43,743 nt of DNA from an uncultured Christensenella sp. (GCA_905210905.1 CAJLYQ010000009.1:1-43743), one strand, 5' to 3'. Positions 8,121 to 16,962 are shown, counted from the stretch's first letter. Notes: generated by a model from the sequence alone, not told the origin. Numbers and translations are program-made.

Positions 8121-8630
8121 TCAATTTTGCCCGAATTCTTTCGGTGCAGCGTTCTTATATTCCGTAAAACGGATAAAATATCCGTTGTCTTCCGTTCTTT
8201 CGCTCGAATTTATTTGTTGCCAGTTTTCGAGTTCGTCGAGATTTTCAAAGAAAACTTCCGCGTCGCCGTCCGCTTCGACTTTGGTTACGTATGCGGTCGA
8301 ACAGTACGGCAACATCGTTCTGTAAAACATCGCTCCCCCGACGATATAAACGTCGTCGGACGGATACTTGTTTATTTCGGCGGCAAGTTCGTTCATATCA
8401 CGGCAAATAACGCAATCGTCGCGTTTCTCTCCGCCCGGGTACAAAACCACGTTTATCCTGTTTTTCAGCGGTTTTCCGCCGGGAAAACTTTTAAGCGTGT
8501 TACTTCCCATTACGATAACTTTTCCCGTTGTTTTTTCACGAAAAAAAGCCATATCGGACTTTAACGAAAACAAAAGTCCGTTTTTCTTGCCTATTCCCCA
8601 TTTCTCGTCGATGGCTACTATCGCTTTCAT
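8121..8630 (-). CDS. folA: dihydrofolate reductase
   Basis: This 169-residue protein has MKAIVAIDEKWGIGKKNGLL at the start, VIVMGSNTLKSFPGG as the NADPH-binding loop, and DDVYIVGGAMFYRTMLPY, all classic for DHFR. It reduces dihydrofolate to tetrahydrofolate with NADPH. Its partner thyA, which makes dihydrofolate, lies immediately upstream with an 8 nt gap. The Shine-Dalgarno AAGGTG overlaps the thyA stop codon, suggesting coupled translation. The usual acidic substrate-binding residue of DHFR is not evident in the LFSLKSDMAFF helix, where an Asp is displaced slightly; family assignment is nevertheless firm. Confidence 0.93.
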   Translation of the reverse strand: MKAIVAIDEKWGIGKKNGLLFSLKSDMAFFREKTTGKVIVMGSNTLKSFPGGKPLKNRINVVLYPGGEKRDDCVICRDMNELAAEINKYPSDDVYIVGGAMFYRTMLPYCSTAYVTKVEADGDAEVFFENLDELENWQQINSSERTEDNGYFIRFTEYKNAAPKEFGQN

Positions 8631-8638
8631 CTCGCACC

Positions 8639-9469
8639 TTATATCGCTACCGGTAGTTTTTTACCGAGCAAATTGTATTTGTAGTCGACAAGTTCGAAAT
8701 CTTCCACCTTAAAATCGTAAAAATCCTTTACTTTGTCGTTTATTATCAGTTTCGGCGCTTCGAACTGCTCTTTTGCGATTACTTCTTTTGCAGTTTCGAC
8801 GTGTCTGTCGTAAACGTGCGCGTCGCTTATTACGTGGACGAGTTCTCCGGGAACGAGTCCGGAAACCTGCGCAAACATCATAATCAGTACCGAATATTGC
8901 AGAACGTTCCAGTTGTTCGCAACGAGCATATCGTTGCTTCTTTGGTTAAGTATACCGTTTAGTTTGTTGCCGGAAACGTTAAAAGTCATCGAATATGCGC
9001 ACGGATAAAGGTTCATTTCGTGCAGATCTTCAAAGTTATAAATATTCGTCATTATTCTGCGACTGCTCGGATTATGTTTCAGATCGTACAAAACCCTGTC
9101 CACCTGATCGAATTCGCCTTCTTTGTAGATATGTTTTTGCGCCAACTGATATCCGTAAGCCTTTCCGATAGAGCCGCTTTCGTCCGCCCACGAATCCCAT
9201 ATATGACTGTTAAGATCGTGCACGTTATTGCTCTTTTTTTGCCAAATCCATAAAATTTCGTCTATGGCGGCGTTGAAGTTTATTTTTCTCAGAGTAAGAA
9301 TAGGAAGTTCTTTCGATAAGTCGTAACGATTTATTATACCGAACTTTTTAATCGTATGCGCCGGAGTTCCGTCTTCCCACTTAGGACGTACGTCGTACTC
9401 CGTATCCCATACCCCGTTTTCGAGAATATCGGTGATGTTATTAACGAACAATTTATCTGCGTAACTCAA
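8639..9469 (-). CDS. thyA: thymidylate synthase (ThyA type)
   Basis: This 276-residue enzyme methylates dUMP to dTMP using methylene-tetrahydrofolate. The nucleophile lies in the MNLYPCAYSMTFNV stretch. SRRIMTNIYNFEDL holds the phosphate-binding arginines, NQRSNDMLVANNWNV the dUMP-binding region, and HVISDAHVYDRHV the late conserved segment. The start is TTG at 9469: an in-frame TGA lies three codons upstream, and AAGGAG at 9479-9484 is 9 nt before the TTG. It is first in a five-gene minus-strand operon (thyA, folA, icd, MBL hydrolase, hemZ). A promoter lies at 9511-9538. Confidence 0.93.
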   Translation of the reverse strand: MSYADKLFVNNITDILENGVWDTEYDVRPKWEDGTPAHTIKKFGIINRYDLSKELPILTLRKINFNAAIDEILWIWQKKSNNVHDLNSHIWDSWADESGSIGKAYGYQLAQKHIYKEGEFDQVDRVLYDLKHNPSSRRIMTNIYNFEDLHEMNLYPCAYSMTFNVSGNKLNGILNQRSNDMLVANNWNVLQYSVLIMMFAQVSGLVPGELVHVISDAHVYDRHVETAKEVIAKEQFEAPKLIINDKVKDFYDFKVEDFELVDYKYNLLGKKLPVAI

Positions 9470-9510
9470 CTTCGCTCACTCCTTAAAATTTTTCTGTATA
9501 AACATTACTA

Positions 9511-9538
9511 TATTTACATTTTTCGCCGTAAAAGTCAA
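9511..9538 (-). promoter_or_regulatory. sigma-70-type promoter for the thyA operon
   Basis: On the minus strand TTGACT (9533-9538) is followed after 16 nt by TAAATA (9511-9516). It faces away from the helicase promoter at 9601-9628. The 325-nt gap between thyA and the helicase holds these two promoters and a leader hairpin; no other gene is seen there. Confidence 0.5.
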
Positions 9539-9600
9539 GCGATAACCCGATTAAACACGATTACACGGCATAAAATCGCGCCCGACGCTCTTTTATAAGT

Positions 9601-9628
9601 TTGCAATATATTTTTTATATGATATAAT
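9601..9628 (+). promoter_or_regulatory. sigma-70-type promoter with extended -10 for the helicase gene
   Basis: TTGCAA (9601-9606) is separated by 16 nt from a perfect TATAAT (9623-9628), which is preceded by TG at the extended -10 position (9620-9621). Transcription would begin near 9635, giving a leader of about 160 nt. Confidence 0.7.
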
Positions 9629-9641
9629 ACTGATTGATGTC

Positions 9642-9677
9642 GTTCGATTGCGCCGACTTCTTGCGATCGCAACGAAC
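9642..9677 (+). other. hairpin in the helicase mRNA leader
   Basis: GTTCG-A-TTGCG (9642-9652) pairs with CGCAA-CGAAC (9668-9677): ten base pairs with one bulged A and a 15-nt loop. It starts within about 10 nt of the predicted transcription start. No U-run follows, so it is not an obvious terminator. Confidence 0.45.
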
Positions 9678-9794
9678 GGACGTTATTCTCATTCTCAAGA
9701 TAACGGTTGCGGCGGCGATACAAAAATCTTTTTAAGTCGTGTAACGCCGCGAAATAACAGTAATAATTATAAATGCGTAAGGGATAAGAACGGA

Positions 9795-12700
9795 ATGCAA
9801 CAAATTTACAAAAAGTACAAAGACAGATTTATCGAGATCAGCGGAAAAAGCCGAGCGCTTTTTACGAGAAGTATAATTAAGAAATATTCTTACGATTTAG
9901 GAACGCTTCTTCCTTTTCTCGATATAGATTCGTTTTACGATTTTCTTTGGAAGAAACGTGATTCGTTCAACCTGATCAACGATAAAATCGCAAAAAAGAT
10001 CACGAAAAACGCAGATAAATCTTTCGAACTCGACGAAGGCGTTTCTCCGTTGTCGGTTGCAAAACAGGTATCCGATCTCAAGTATCTGCGCAGAGAAGTG
10101 GAAGAAATCCAAAAAGAAACCGGAAAATACGACCTTTATGTCGGATTTCCTTACGTTTTCGGGAAAATCGGACAAGATATATCGGTCAAAGCCCCTCTTC
10201 TCCTTTTCCCCGTCACAATAGATATCGATAAGGACGTAGTTACGCTTAATCATATCGAAAATCAGCCGATTATTCTTAACCGCAGCCTCGTTCTCGCTTA
10301 TTGCAACGAAAACAAGTTAAAATCAGACAACGTTATCGCCGAATTCGACCCGTCGAGCGAAAGCACGTTTTCGGGCGTACAGGACGTTATTGCCTATCTC
10401 GAAAAGGTCGGGATAAAACTCGTTCATCAAAAACGAAAAACGGTTGTTCCTTTCGATCCCGTTAAAGAAATGACGCAAAACTTTCTCGAAGTCAAGTATA
10501 TGGCTGTGCTTGGAAGATTTCCGCTGGCAAATCCTATATACAACGACTACGAGATACTCGAAAAAGAAAATTTAAGCACACCGAGCATCGATTTGCTTCT
10601 CCAAGGCAAGACGAAAAAAGAAAAAAAGGTTAAATCCATACCCGTAACGTACACGATAAACGATTTGGATTATGCGCAGGAAAACGCAATCGACCAAATT
10701 AACCAAAAAAGCAATATCGTTATTTATGGACCACCGGGAACAGGAAAAAGTCAAACCATAGTCAACATCATCAGCGACGCGCTTTGCAAAAACAAACGCG
10801 TGCTCGTAGTCAGCCAAAAAAGAGCCGCTTTGGACGTAGTTTTCTCTCGTTTGGGCAAACTTAACGCCAAAGCAATGTTCATTCCCGACGCGGAAAAGGA
10901 TAAATTTAACTTTTTCGAACGCATACGGCAAATGCACGCTCAGGTTATGCGCGAAGATTATCGCGCGGCTCAGAAAAAGTTTCAGCATAACGAAATTAAC
11001 ATCAATCGCGAAGTAGGAACGCTTGAAAACATCAGCAAAGTTTTGTTTTCCCCTACCGAATTCGGTCTGTCTTTGCAAGAAATGTACGCGCAAAGTTACA
11101 ATATCGGCAAGGATTCCAAAGATTATAAACTGTACGAAGGTTTGCTGAAAACTTCGGTAGCCGAAGAAAACTATCCCGAACTTTACGAGACGATGCGGTA
11201 TCTTAAAGACAAAAATATCGCAAAACTTTATATCGACAGACAGAATGCGGTTGCGGCGAATCCGATGATCGTTCACGTAAAAACCGATCTCGACGTGCAT
11301 AAACTCAAAGAAGTTTATACGTTCATAACCCGTTTATCGGCTTCCGCTCTTCCGCCGTTTGATTTTTCGCAATATCCGCACAGCAGATACCTTGCTACGT
11401 TCTATCTTGAAAAAACGGCAAGCAAACGTCCGGATATGACGGAAATCGCCAATATTATAATGCAAGTGGAAAAAAAGGGGCTTTGTTCCTGGCTCAAAGC
11501 AAGTTATTTCCCCGCTCTTTGGTGGCTTTTCCCGTTCGTTAAATACCACCACTACAAAGTGCGCGAAAACGTAATTATCGATCTCAATATCGCTTTGAAG
11601 GCTTTCAAAATGTTCGAAGAGCCTTTCGCGCTTTTACAGGAAATACTCGACGACGAAGGTTACGCCTTGGTAATGGGCGGAATAATAAACGGCAACACCG
11701 TTTTCGTCAAAGCGTTGAAAAACGCGCTCGAAAACTATATCTCCATACGGGATATGAATAAAGCGATCGGCGAATTAAGCGAACAAATGCGTTCTATTCT
11801 CGATTTTTCGTACGAAAACTCGGATAAAACGTACGAGGGCATCAACGCCGTCCTTAATAAAATTCTGCCTTTAAGGATATATCACGAAATCGTTAAAAAC
11901 GACGCGTATATCGACAACGCTCTTTCCAAAACGGTTGGTTTCGACAGTATGCGCGAACGTATTTTACGGTTAAAATCCGATCAGAGAGAACTTACGAAAC
12001 ATCTTGCGCTCGACCGTTTCAGTCAGGATTATCTCGAATATTTCGAAAACAGCGAGAATTCCAAAGATTATTTGTATCAGATACAAAAACAGCGCGCGTT
12101 GTGGCCGATAAGAAGAATGATCGAGTTTTTCTCCGATTATCTTTTCAGGCTGTTCCCCTGCTGGCTTTTATCGCCGCAAACGGTAAGCACGATTTTCCCT
12201 CTCGAAAAGAATATGTTCGACCTTGTTGTTTTCGATGAAGCGAGCCAAATGTTCGTGGAAAACGCTTTGCCGACGATTTACCGCGGTAACCGTATCGTGG
12301 TAGCCGGCGACAACAAACAACTTCGCCCGTCGAGCGGTTTCGTGCGCCGTTATCAGGCAGACGATTCGTTTGATTACAACGTTGATTTGTCCACGCAAGC
12401 CGCGCTCGAAGTCGAGTCGCTTCTTGACCTTGCGACGGCGAAATTTACCCCCGTTCATCTCGTATATCATTACAGAAGTATGTATTCCGAACTTATCGAC
12501 TTCAGCAATATGGCGTTTTACGATAACAAACTTCAGATTGCGCCGAACATAACGCTTTCAGGCGGTTACAAACCGATTGAAAGAATTAAAGTTCGCGGTA
12601 TTTGGCAAAACAGACACAATCACGAAGAAGCGGTTGCCGTAGTTAAACTCGTACGCACGATTTTGCGAGAACGCAAATACAACGAAAGTATCGGTATCGT

Positions 12701-13526
12701 TACGTTTAACAACGAACAAAAAGAATACATCGAAGATATGCTCGACGCCGAAGCCGACAAAGTAGCGATATTCCGTAAACAACTTTTCCAAGAAGAAAAC
12801 CGTACAGAAAACGGCGAAAATCTATCGATATTCGTTAAAAACCTTGAAAACGTGCAAGGTGACGAACGCGATATAATAATATTCAGCATAGGATACGCCA
12901 AAAACGATTACGACAGAGTCGTGGCGCAGTTCGGTTCTCTCTCAATGGACGGCGGTGAAAACAGGCTTAACGTAGCCATAACGAGAGCAAAAAAGAAAAT
13001 TTACGTCGTAACCAGCATAGAGCCGGAAGAACTCGACAACGTGGAAACTACGAAAAACAACGGACCGAAACTTCTTAAAAAGTATTTGCAATACGCTCGT
13101 GCGGTAAGCGGCGGAAACAATTCGGAAGTTCGCGCAGTCTTAGGCACGTTTAACGCAGGCAAAAAAATCGCCAAACCTATCGGCGCATACGAAGAACGTA
13201 TAAAACAAGGTTTGGAAAGTATGGGTTATACAGTATATACGAACCTCGGAAACACGAGTTATAAACTCTCTCTCGGAGTTTACGACAACGAACTCGGTCG
13301 ATTCGTTCTCGGTATAGAATGTGACTATCAGGCGTACGGCAGCAGTGAAAGCGTACTCGAACGCGACGTTTACAGGATTAAGTTCCTTGAAAGCCGCGGC
13401 TGGAAAATCGTCCGTATCTGGTCGAGAGACTGGTGGCAATCGCCGAAACAAGTCCTGCAACACCTGTCCGAAATAATCGAACGCGAAAAAGCGGAAATCA
13501 TTGCCGAACGCGCCGCAAATCAATAA
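9795..13526 (+). CDS. large SF1-type helicase with C-terminal PD-(D/E)XK (Vsr/MTES_1575-like) nuclease domain
   Basis: From the chosen ATG the protein has 1243 residues. Residues about 1-60 (KYKDRFIEISGKSRALF) resemble the start of DUF4011-type regions. Walker A, GPPGTGKSQT, is at about 312, Walker B, VVFDEASQM, at about 813, and the late helicase motif VAITRAKKKIYVV near 1060. The roughly 500-residue insert between the Walker motifs is typical of this group. Residues about 1130-1240 form a nuclease-like domain with LGIECDYQAYGS, ERDVYRIKFLE and WKIVRIWSRDWW, matching the REase_MTES_1575/Vsr-like pattern. Related helicase-nuclease proteins (for example the Hhe type) protect against phages, so defence is plausible but unproven. 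The frame stays open upstream to a TTG at 9648; ATG 9795 begins the conserved part and has a weak AAGGG site. It is transcribed alone, convergent with ddl. Confidence 0.85.
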   Translation: MQQIYKKYKDRFIEISGKSRALFTRSIIKKYSYDLGTLLPFLDIDSFYDFLWKKRDSFNLINDKIAKKITKNADKSFELDEGVSPLSVAKQVSDLKYLRREVEEIQKETGKYDLYVGFPYVFGKIGQDISVKAPLLLFPVTIDIDKDVVTLNHIENQPIILNRSLVLAYCNENKLKSDNVIAEFDPSSESTFSGVQDVIAYLEKVGIKLVHQKRKTVVPFDPVKEMTQNFLEVKYMAVLGRFPLANPIYNDYEILEKENLSTPSIDLLLQGKTKKEKKVKSIPVTYTINDLDYAQENAIDQINQKSNIVIYGPPGTGKSQTIVNIISDALCKNKRVLVVSQKRAALDVVFSRLGKLNAKAMFIPDAEKDKFNFFERIRQMHAQVMREDYRAAQKKFQHNEININREVGTLENISKVLFSPTEFGLSLQEMYAQSYNIGKDSKDYKLYEGLLKTSVAEENYPELYETMRYLKDKNIAKLYIDRQNAVAANPMIVHVKTDLDVHKLKEVYTFITRLSASALPPFDFSQYPHSRYLATFYLEKTASKRPDMTEIANIIMQVEKKGLCSWLKASYFPALWWLFPFVKYHHYKVRENVIIDLNIALKAFKMFEEPFALLQEILDDEGYALVMGGIINGNTVFVKALKNALENYISIRDMNKAIGELSEQMRSILDFSYENSDKTYEGINAVLNKILPLRIYHEIVKNDAYIDNALSKTVGFDSMRERILRLKSDQRELTKHLALDRFSQDYLEYFENSENSKDYLYQIQKQRALWPIRRMIEFFSDYLFRLFPCWLLSPQTVSTIFPLEKNMFDLVVFDEASQMFVENALPTIYRGNRIVVAGDNKQLRPSSGFVRRYQADDSFDYNVDLSTQAALEVESLLDLATAKFTPVHLVYHYRSMYSELIDFSNMAFYDNKLQIAPNITLSGGYKPIERIKVRGIWQNRHNHEEAVAVVKLVRTILRERKYNESIGIVTFNNEQKEYIEDMLDAEADKVAIFRKQLFQEENRTENGENLSIFVKNLENVQGDERDIIIFSIGYAKNDYDRVVAQFGSLSMDGGENRLNVAITRAKKKIYVVTSIEPEELDNVETTKNNGPKLLKKYLQYARAVSGGNNSEVRAVLGTFNAGKKIAKPIGAYEERIKQGLESMGYTVYTNLGNTSYKLSLGVYDNELGRFVLGIECDYQAYGSSESVLERDVYRIKFLESRGWKIVRIWSRDWWQSPKQVLQHLSEIIEREKAEIIAERAANQ

Positions 13527-13575
13527 GTTGCTTGCCCGTCGTCAATCTAAGATCTTTTCGGATAAATTTTTACCG

Positions 13576-13610
13576 AAACGGCTACGAATAGTGCGAAAAC
13601 GTAGCCGTTT
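13576..13610. terminator. bidirectional terminator between helicase and ddl
   Basis: A perfect 11-bp inverted repeat, AAACGGCTACG / CGTAGCCGTTT, surrounds a 13-nt loop. T-rich sequence follows on the plus strand (TTTTCTTAT) and A/T-rich sequence on the other side, fitting termination of both convergent transcripts. Confidence 0.8.
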
Positions 13611-13621
13611 TCTTATACGTA

Positions 13622-14707
13622 TCACTTTTTAACGCCCGCATCGAGTTTGCTTTCGTCGAAATTATCAAGAACGTTGCCGCTAAAATCCGTAATCAGTTTT
13701 TCTCTTTCTTCGAATTGTCTTCTCGCTTCGGCAATAGTATCGAAGACGATACGCCTGAATCCGCCCATTCCCTTAAACAGATAAAAAGCAAGCGACCCCG
13801 GAACCGTATTTACTTCGTTAACGTATAATTTCCCCGTCGCAGACAAAAGAAAATCCACCCTGACTACGCCTTTTAATTCCGAAGAAACGTACAGCGACTT
13901 TGTGATATTCTTTATTCTATCCGTTATTTTTTCATCGATATTCGCAGGAATTTCGCGCGAAACGTCATTTTTTACGTATTTAGAATCAAAATCGTAATAC
14001 TTTTTATCCGATACAATTTTTTCGATTTCGCTTACGATTACGACCTTGCCTTTCCTATATGCGGCGCAATTAAGTTCCGTAAAGCCGACCAGCGCTTTTT
14101 CTACGATAATCTTATCGTCAAAACTAGCCGCAAGATCGATTGCGTCCGGCAATTTGTCTTCGTTTTCGACGACGCCTATGCCTATACTGCTGCCCTGTCG
14201 TGCCGGTTTAACGATAAGCGGAAAACCGAGTTCTTTCGCAACGTCGTAATCGTCCTTGCTCACTACTCTGTAAGGAACGACGGATATTTTTTTCTTTTCC
14301 AAAAAGTACTTTGTAAATACTTTATCCATAAACAGTGCGCTTTGGTACACTCCGGGGGAAGTTTGCGGTATACGCGCATTTCCCAACAAGCCCGCTAACG
14401 CTCCGTTCTCTCCGCAACCGCCGTGACAACAGTTTACCGCGCAAAATATCGGTATTTTTTTCTTTTTTCTACTCAACATGGACATACCGCCGCTTGCAAA
14501 CGCAACTTCCGAAAAATTTTTTTGCGAAAAATTACGGATTTTGTCAATTTTTAACGATTTTTTACACAAGTAGAATGTACCGTTTTTTACATATATCGGC
14601 AAAATTCGACATATCTCTTTTATCGAGTTATACACAGATAATGCGGTTATCACCGACACGTCGTGTTCACAACTATCCCCACCAAAAAGCAATACAATAT
14701 TTTTCAT
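13622..14707 (-). CDS. ddl: D-alanine--D-alanine ligase
   Basis: This 361-residue ATP-grasp ligase joins two D-alanines for the peptidoglycan stem peptide. The N-terminus reads VLLFGGDSCEHDVSVITA, followed by a CCHGGCGENGALAGLL stretch (the HGxxGEDG-like loop, here GCGENG). The middle holds PLIVKPARQGSSIGIG, and the end carries VVRVDFLLSATGKLYVNEVNTVPG with Mg-binding Asp, Glu and Asn. Start is supported by AGGAG 5 nt before the ATG; this site overlaps the TAG stop of murF. Its product is the substrate of the MurF enzyme encoded just upstream. It is the last gene of the riboswitch-headed array and ends at the bidirectional terminator. Confidence 0.95.
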   Translation of the reverse strand: MKNIVLLFGGDSCEHDVSVITALSVYNSIKEICRILPIYVKNGTFYLCKKSLKIDKIRNFSQKNFSEVAFASGGMSMLSRKKKKIPIFCAVNCCHGGCGENGALAGLLGNARIPQTSPGVYQSALFMDKVFTKYFLEKKKISVVPYRVVSKDDYDVAKELGFPLIVKPARQGSSIGIGVVENEDKLPDAIDLAASFDDKIIVEKALVGFTELNCAAYRKGKVVIVSEIEKIVSDKKYYDFDSKYVKNDVSREIPANIDEKITDRIKNITKSLYVSSELKGVVRVDFLLSATGKLYVNEVNTVPGSLAFYLFKGMGGFRRIVFDTIAEARRQFEEREKLITDFSGNVLDNFDESKLDAGVKK

Positions 14708-14715
14708 ATTTTCTC

Positions 14716-16251
14716 CTAATATATATCGGGAACGTCATTTTGTAAAAGGACTGTATCCCCCACTTTTACCGTTTCACCTATGCACTTTTTAACGTTTCTC
14801 ATATTTTTTGCCATAATAATGCGCCCTTGAAAATTCCTACTTTTTAATCCTTTTTCGATAAATTTAGAATTTACGCCGCATAATATCACCACGTCCGCAA
14901 CTTCCGACAATTCTCTGCCTACGGTTTCATTGATTTCAGCCTCTCTTTGTCCTAATTCCACTATGCCTTGCGACACGACTATATGCCTTCCCGGAAACGA
15001 GGCGAGCACTTCGAGCGAACTCTTTACGCCTACGATATTCCCGTTGTATCCGTCGTCGAGAATATATACGCCGTTTGCAAACGTATATTCTAATCTATGC
15101 GGTGTTTGCGGCAGATTGTCTATTTTTTCGACAAGTTTTTCAACTTTACATCCTAATTCCAACGCAAGCGCAACGCACATTACAACGTTTTGTATATTAT
15201 GCCGACCGAGTAAAGACGTCCGACACGGATAAGCCTTGCCGTCGACAACCAAATTGAATTTCGAACCCGACGCTCCGAGACTTATATCGACAGCATACAC
15301 GTCGCCTTTTTTGAAACTCGTAGCGACGATCTTCTTTCCCTTATAATCTTTCCACATTCTCAGCACATTTTTGTCGTTTCCGTTAAATACGCACGTTCCG
15401 CCGTTATCCGACACACTCTGCGCCAGCACGAATTTCTCCATACAAATATCTTCAATCGAACCGAAAGTTTCGGTATGTTGTTCGCATACGCCCGTTATTA
15501 TTCCGTAATTAGGCGGAAAAAGCGTACAAAGTTCGTTTATATCTCCGGTTTTTCTCGCGCCGAACTCCGCTATGAAAACCTCAGTGTCGGACGGAAGTTT
15601 TTCCACAGATAAAGCGACCCCCATAGGCGTGTTGAAATTTTTATCCGTACAATACACATTAAAATCATCGTAAAGCAAATTTTTTAAAATATTTTTACAA
15701 CTTGTTTTTCCATAACTTCCCGTTATTCCGACAACCAACGGAGAAATACTCTTAAGTCGCTCTTTTTGCTCGTTAATAAATCGTGCATTTTTTCTATCAT
15801 AATAAAGATTTGATAAAGTGAGCACTATTCCGATTATTAACGGTTCACCTAATAAAACAGGACATATTGCAAGTACAATTATGTTCGGTTTTTTAACAAA
15901 TATCGCAATTATTGACAGTGCGAAAATGAGCGAAAATAGCGAAAAAATGAAATTTTTTCTTCCGCGGGAAGTGAATTTGAATTTGATTCTATAGGAAAAA
16001 AATTTTACGGAAAGCGAAATTACGTATAAAATCGATAGAATAGTTGCCGCATAGATTATTTTTTCTTCAACGAGAATTGCCGGAACAGACAGAACGTATA
16101 TTACCGATACACACAAAGAAGTAGCGATATAAAAACGAAAAAATCTTTTTGATTTAGGTAATACGTATCCGTTGTTTTGGCTCAGCGTCAGGTATCTTAA
16201 CAGTGCGATTACGCCCGTAATCGTAAGAAAAACCGATATTATCCACCACAT
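14716..16251 (-). CDS. murF: MurF-type Mur ligase with N-terminal membrane domain
   Basis: The protein has 511 residues. The first ~150 contain about five hydrophobic helices (for example WWIISVFLTITGVIALL and IIYAATILSILYVISL) in place of the soluble UDP-binding domain of classical MurF. The ATP-binding loop GITGSYGKTSCKN is near residue 171, followed by the Mur ligase central domain (FIAEFGARKTGDI, GVCEQHTETFGS) and C-terminal domain (TPHRLEY, ILDDGYNGN). MurF adds D-Ala-D-Ala to UDP-MurNAc-tripeptide; ddl lies next to it. The membrane domain suggests action at the membrane, perhaps on a membrane-associated substrate, an inference. ATG 16251 is preferred to GTG 16257 because GGAGGG is 5 nt before the ATG. 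It overlaps the upstream hydrolase frame by 98 nt. Confidence 0.85.
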   Translation of the reverse strand: MWWIISVFLTITGVIALLRYLTLSQNNGYVLPKSKRFFRFYIATSLCVSVIYVLSVPAILVEEKIIYAATILSILYVISLSVKFFSYRIKFKFTSRGRKNFIFSLFSLIFALSIIAIFVKKPNIIVLAICPVLLGEPLIIGIVLTLSNLYYDRKNARFINEQKERLKSISPLVVGITGSYGKTSCKNILKNLLYDDFNVYCTDKNFNTPMGVALSVEKLPSDTEVFIAEFGARKTGDINELCTLFPPNYGIITGVCEQHTETFGSIEDICMEKFVLAQSVSDNGGTCVFNGNDKNVLRMWKDYKGKKIVATSFKKGDVYAVDISLGASGSKFNLVVDGKAYPCRTSLLGRHNIQNVVMCVALALELGCKVEKLVEKIDNLPQTPHRLEYTFANGVYILDDGYNGNIVGVKSSLEVLASFPGRHIVVSQGIVELGQREAEINETVGRELSEVADVVILCGVNSKFIEKGLKSRNFQGRIIMAKNMRNVKKCIGETVKVGDTVLLQNDVPDIY

Positions 16252-16951
16252 TTTCACCCTCCGACAAAAAACTTTCTACAATATGGCAAAAGGTTGCGTG
16301 CTTTTCGACGTAAGCAAAATGTCCGCAACCGCAAAATATAAACAATTTGCTTTGCCTTATTTTTTTGCGAATCTTTCTTGCCATATATATGGGCGTGTCT
16401 TTATCTTTGTTACCCCAAATAAGCAGAGTGGGAAGTGTAATTTTCGATAGATATACCGACAAATCTTCACGCACGACGTTCTTAAAGGTTTCACGCATTG
16501 TTCCGCATAAATTTTTGTAATCGTCGCTACCCGCCGAATGCGGAACTTTTAATTTCGTTAAAATTTTATGTTTAAGAATTTTATAATAATATTTCGGTGT
16601 TCTGCGCGGCAAAATCCCCGCACTATTGACAAGAATAAGTTTATCAAGCAAATATCCGTATTTAGCGGCAAGTTTTATTCCGACCCTACCGCCGAAAGAA
16701 TGACAGACAAGCGACACGTTTTCCATTTTATAATGCCGTATAATTTTTACTATGGATAAAACGTAATCGTCTACCGTAAGCGGAGCGGACGGATGCGGAG
16801 TATCTCCGAAACCGTAAAAATCAACCAACGTAATTCGATAACCGTTTTGTAAATATTTTGCCAACCCTAAAAAACTGTCGCAACTACCGCCCCAGCCGTG
16901 CAAACAAATTACGTCTTTGCCTTGTCCGTATTGAATATGATGAATTAAAAT
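16154..16951 (-). CDS. alpha/beta-fold hydrolase, probable AUU start
   Basis: This is a roughly 265-residue alpha/beta hydrolase with the oxyanion segment CLHGWGGS, nucleophile elbow VCHSFGGRVG, acid region LLIWGNKDKDTP and catalytic His in CGCGHFAYVEK. The substrate is unknown. The first in-frame ATG/GTG/TTG upstream of the fold is a TTG at 16903 that would delete the first beta strand and sit inside the LHGWGG motif. The frame is open only to a TAG at 16952-16954; directly after it comes ATT (16951), 6 nt downstream of a strong AGGGGG site that overlaps the rimI stop. Initiation at AUU is therefore the best reading, unless there is a sequence error. The last ~32 codons lie inside murF and look non-homologous, so the natural C-terminus may also be altered. 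Confidence 0.75.
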   Translation of the reverse strand: MLIHHIQYGQGKDVICLHGWGGSCDSFLGLAKYLQNGYRITLVDFYGFGDTPHPSAPLTVDDYVLSIVKIIRHYKMENVSLVCHSFGGRVGIKLAAKYGYLLDKLILVNSAGILPRRTPKYYYKILKHKILTKLKVPHSAGSDDYKNLCGTMRETFKNVVREDLSVYLSKITLPTLLIWGNKDKDTPIYMARKIRKKIRQSKLFIFCGCGHFAYVEKHATFCHIVESFLSEGENVVDNIGFSYDYGRNRTVKIPDAEPKQRIRIT

Positions 16952-16962
16952 CTAAATCCCCC

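Noticed and set aside
16154..16903. TTG at 16903 as the start of the alpha/beta hydrolase
   Set aside because: It falls at the Leu of the LHGWGG oxyanion motif, removing the first beta strand, and has no ribosome-binding site; the AGGGGG site is about 50 nt upstream.
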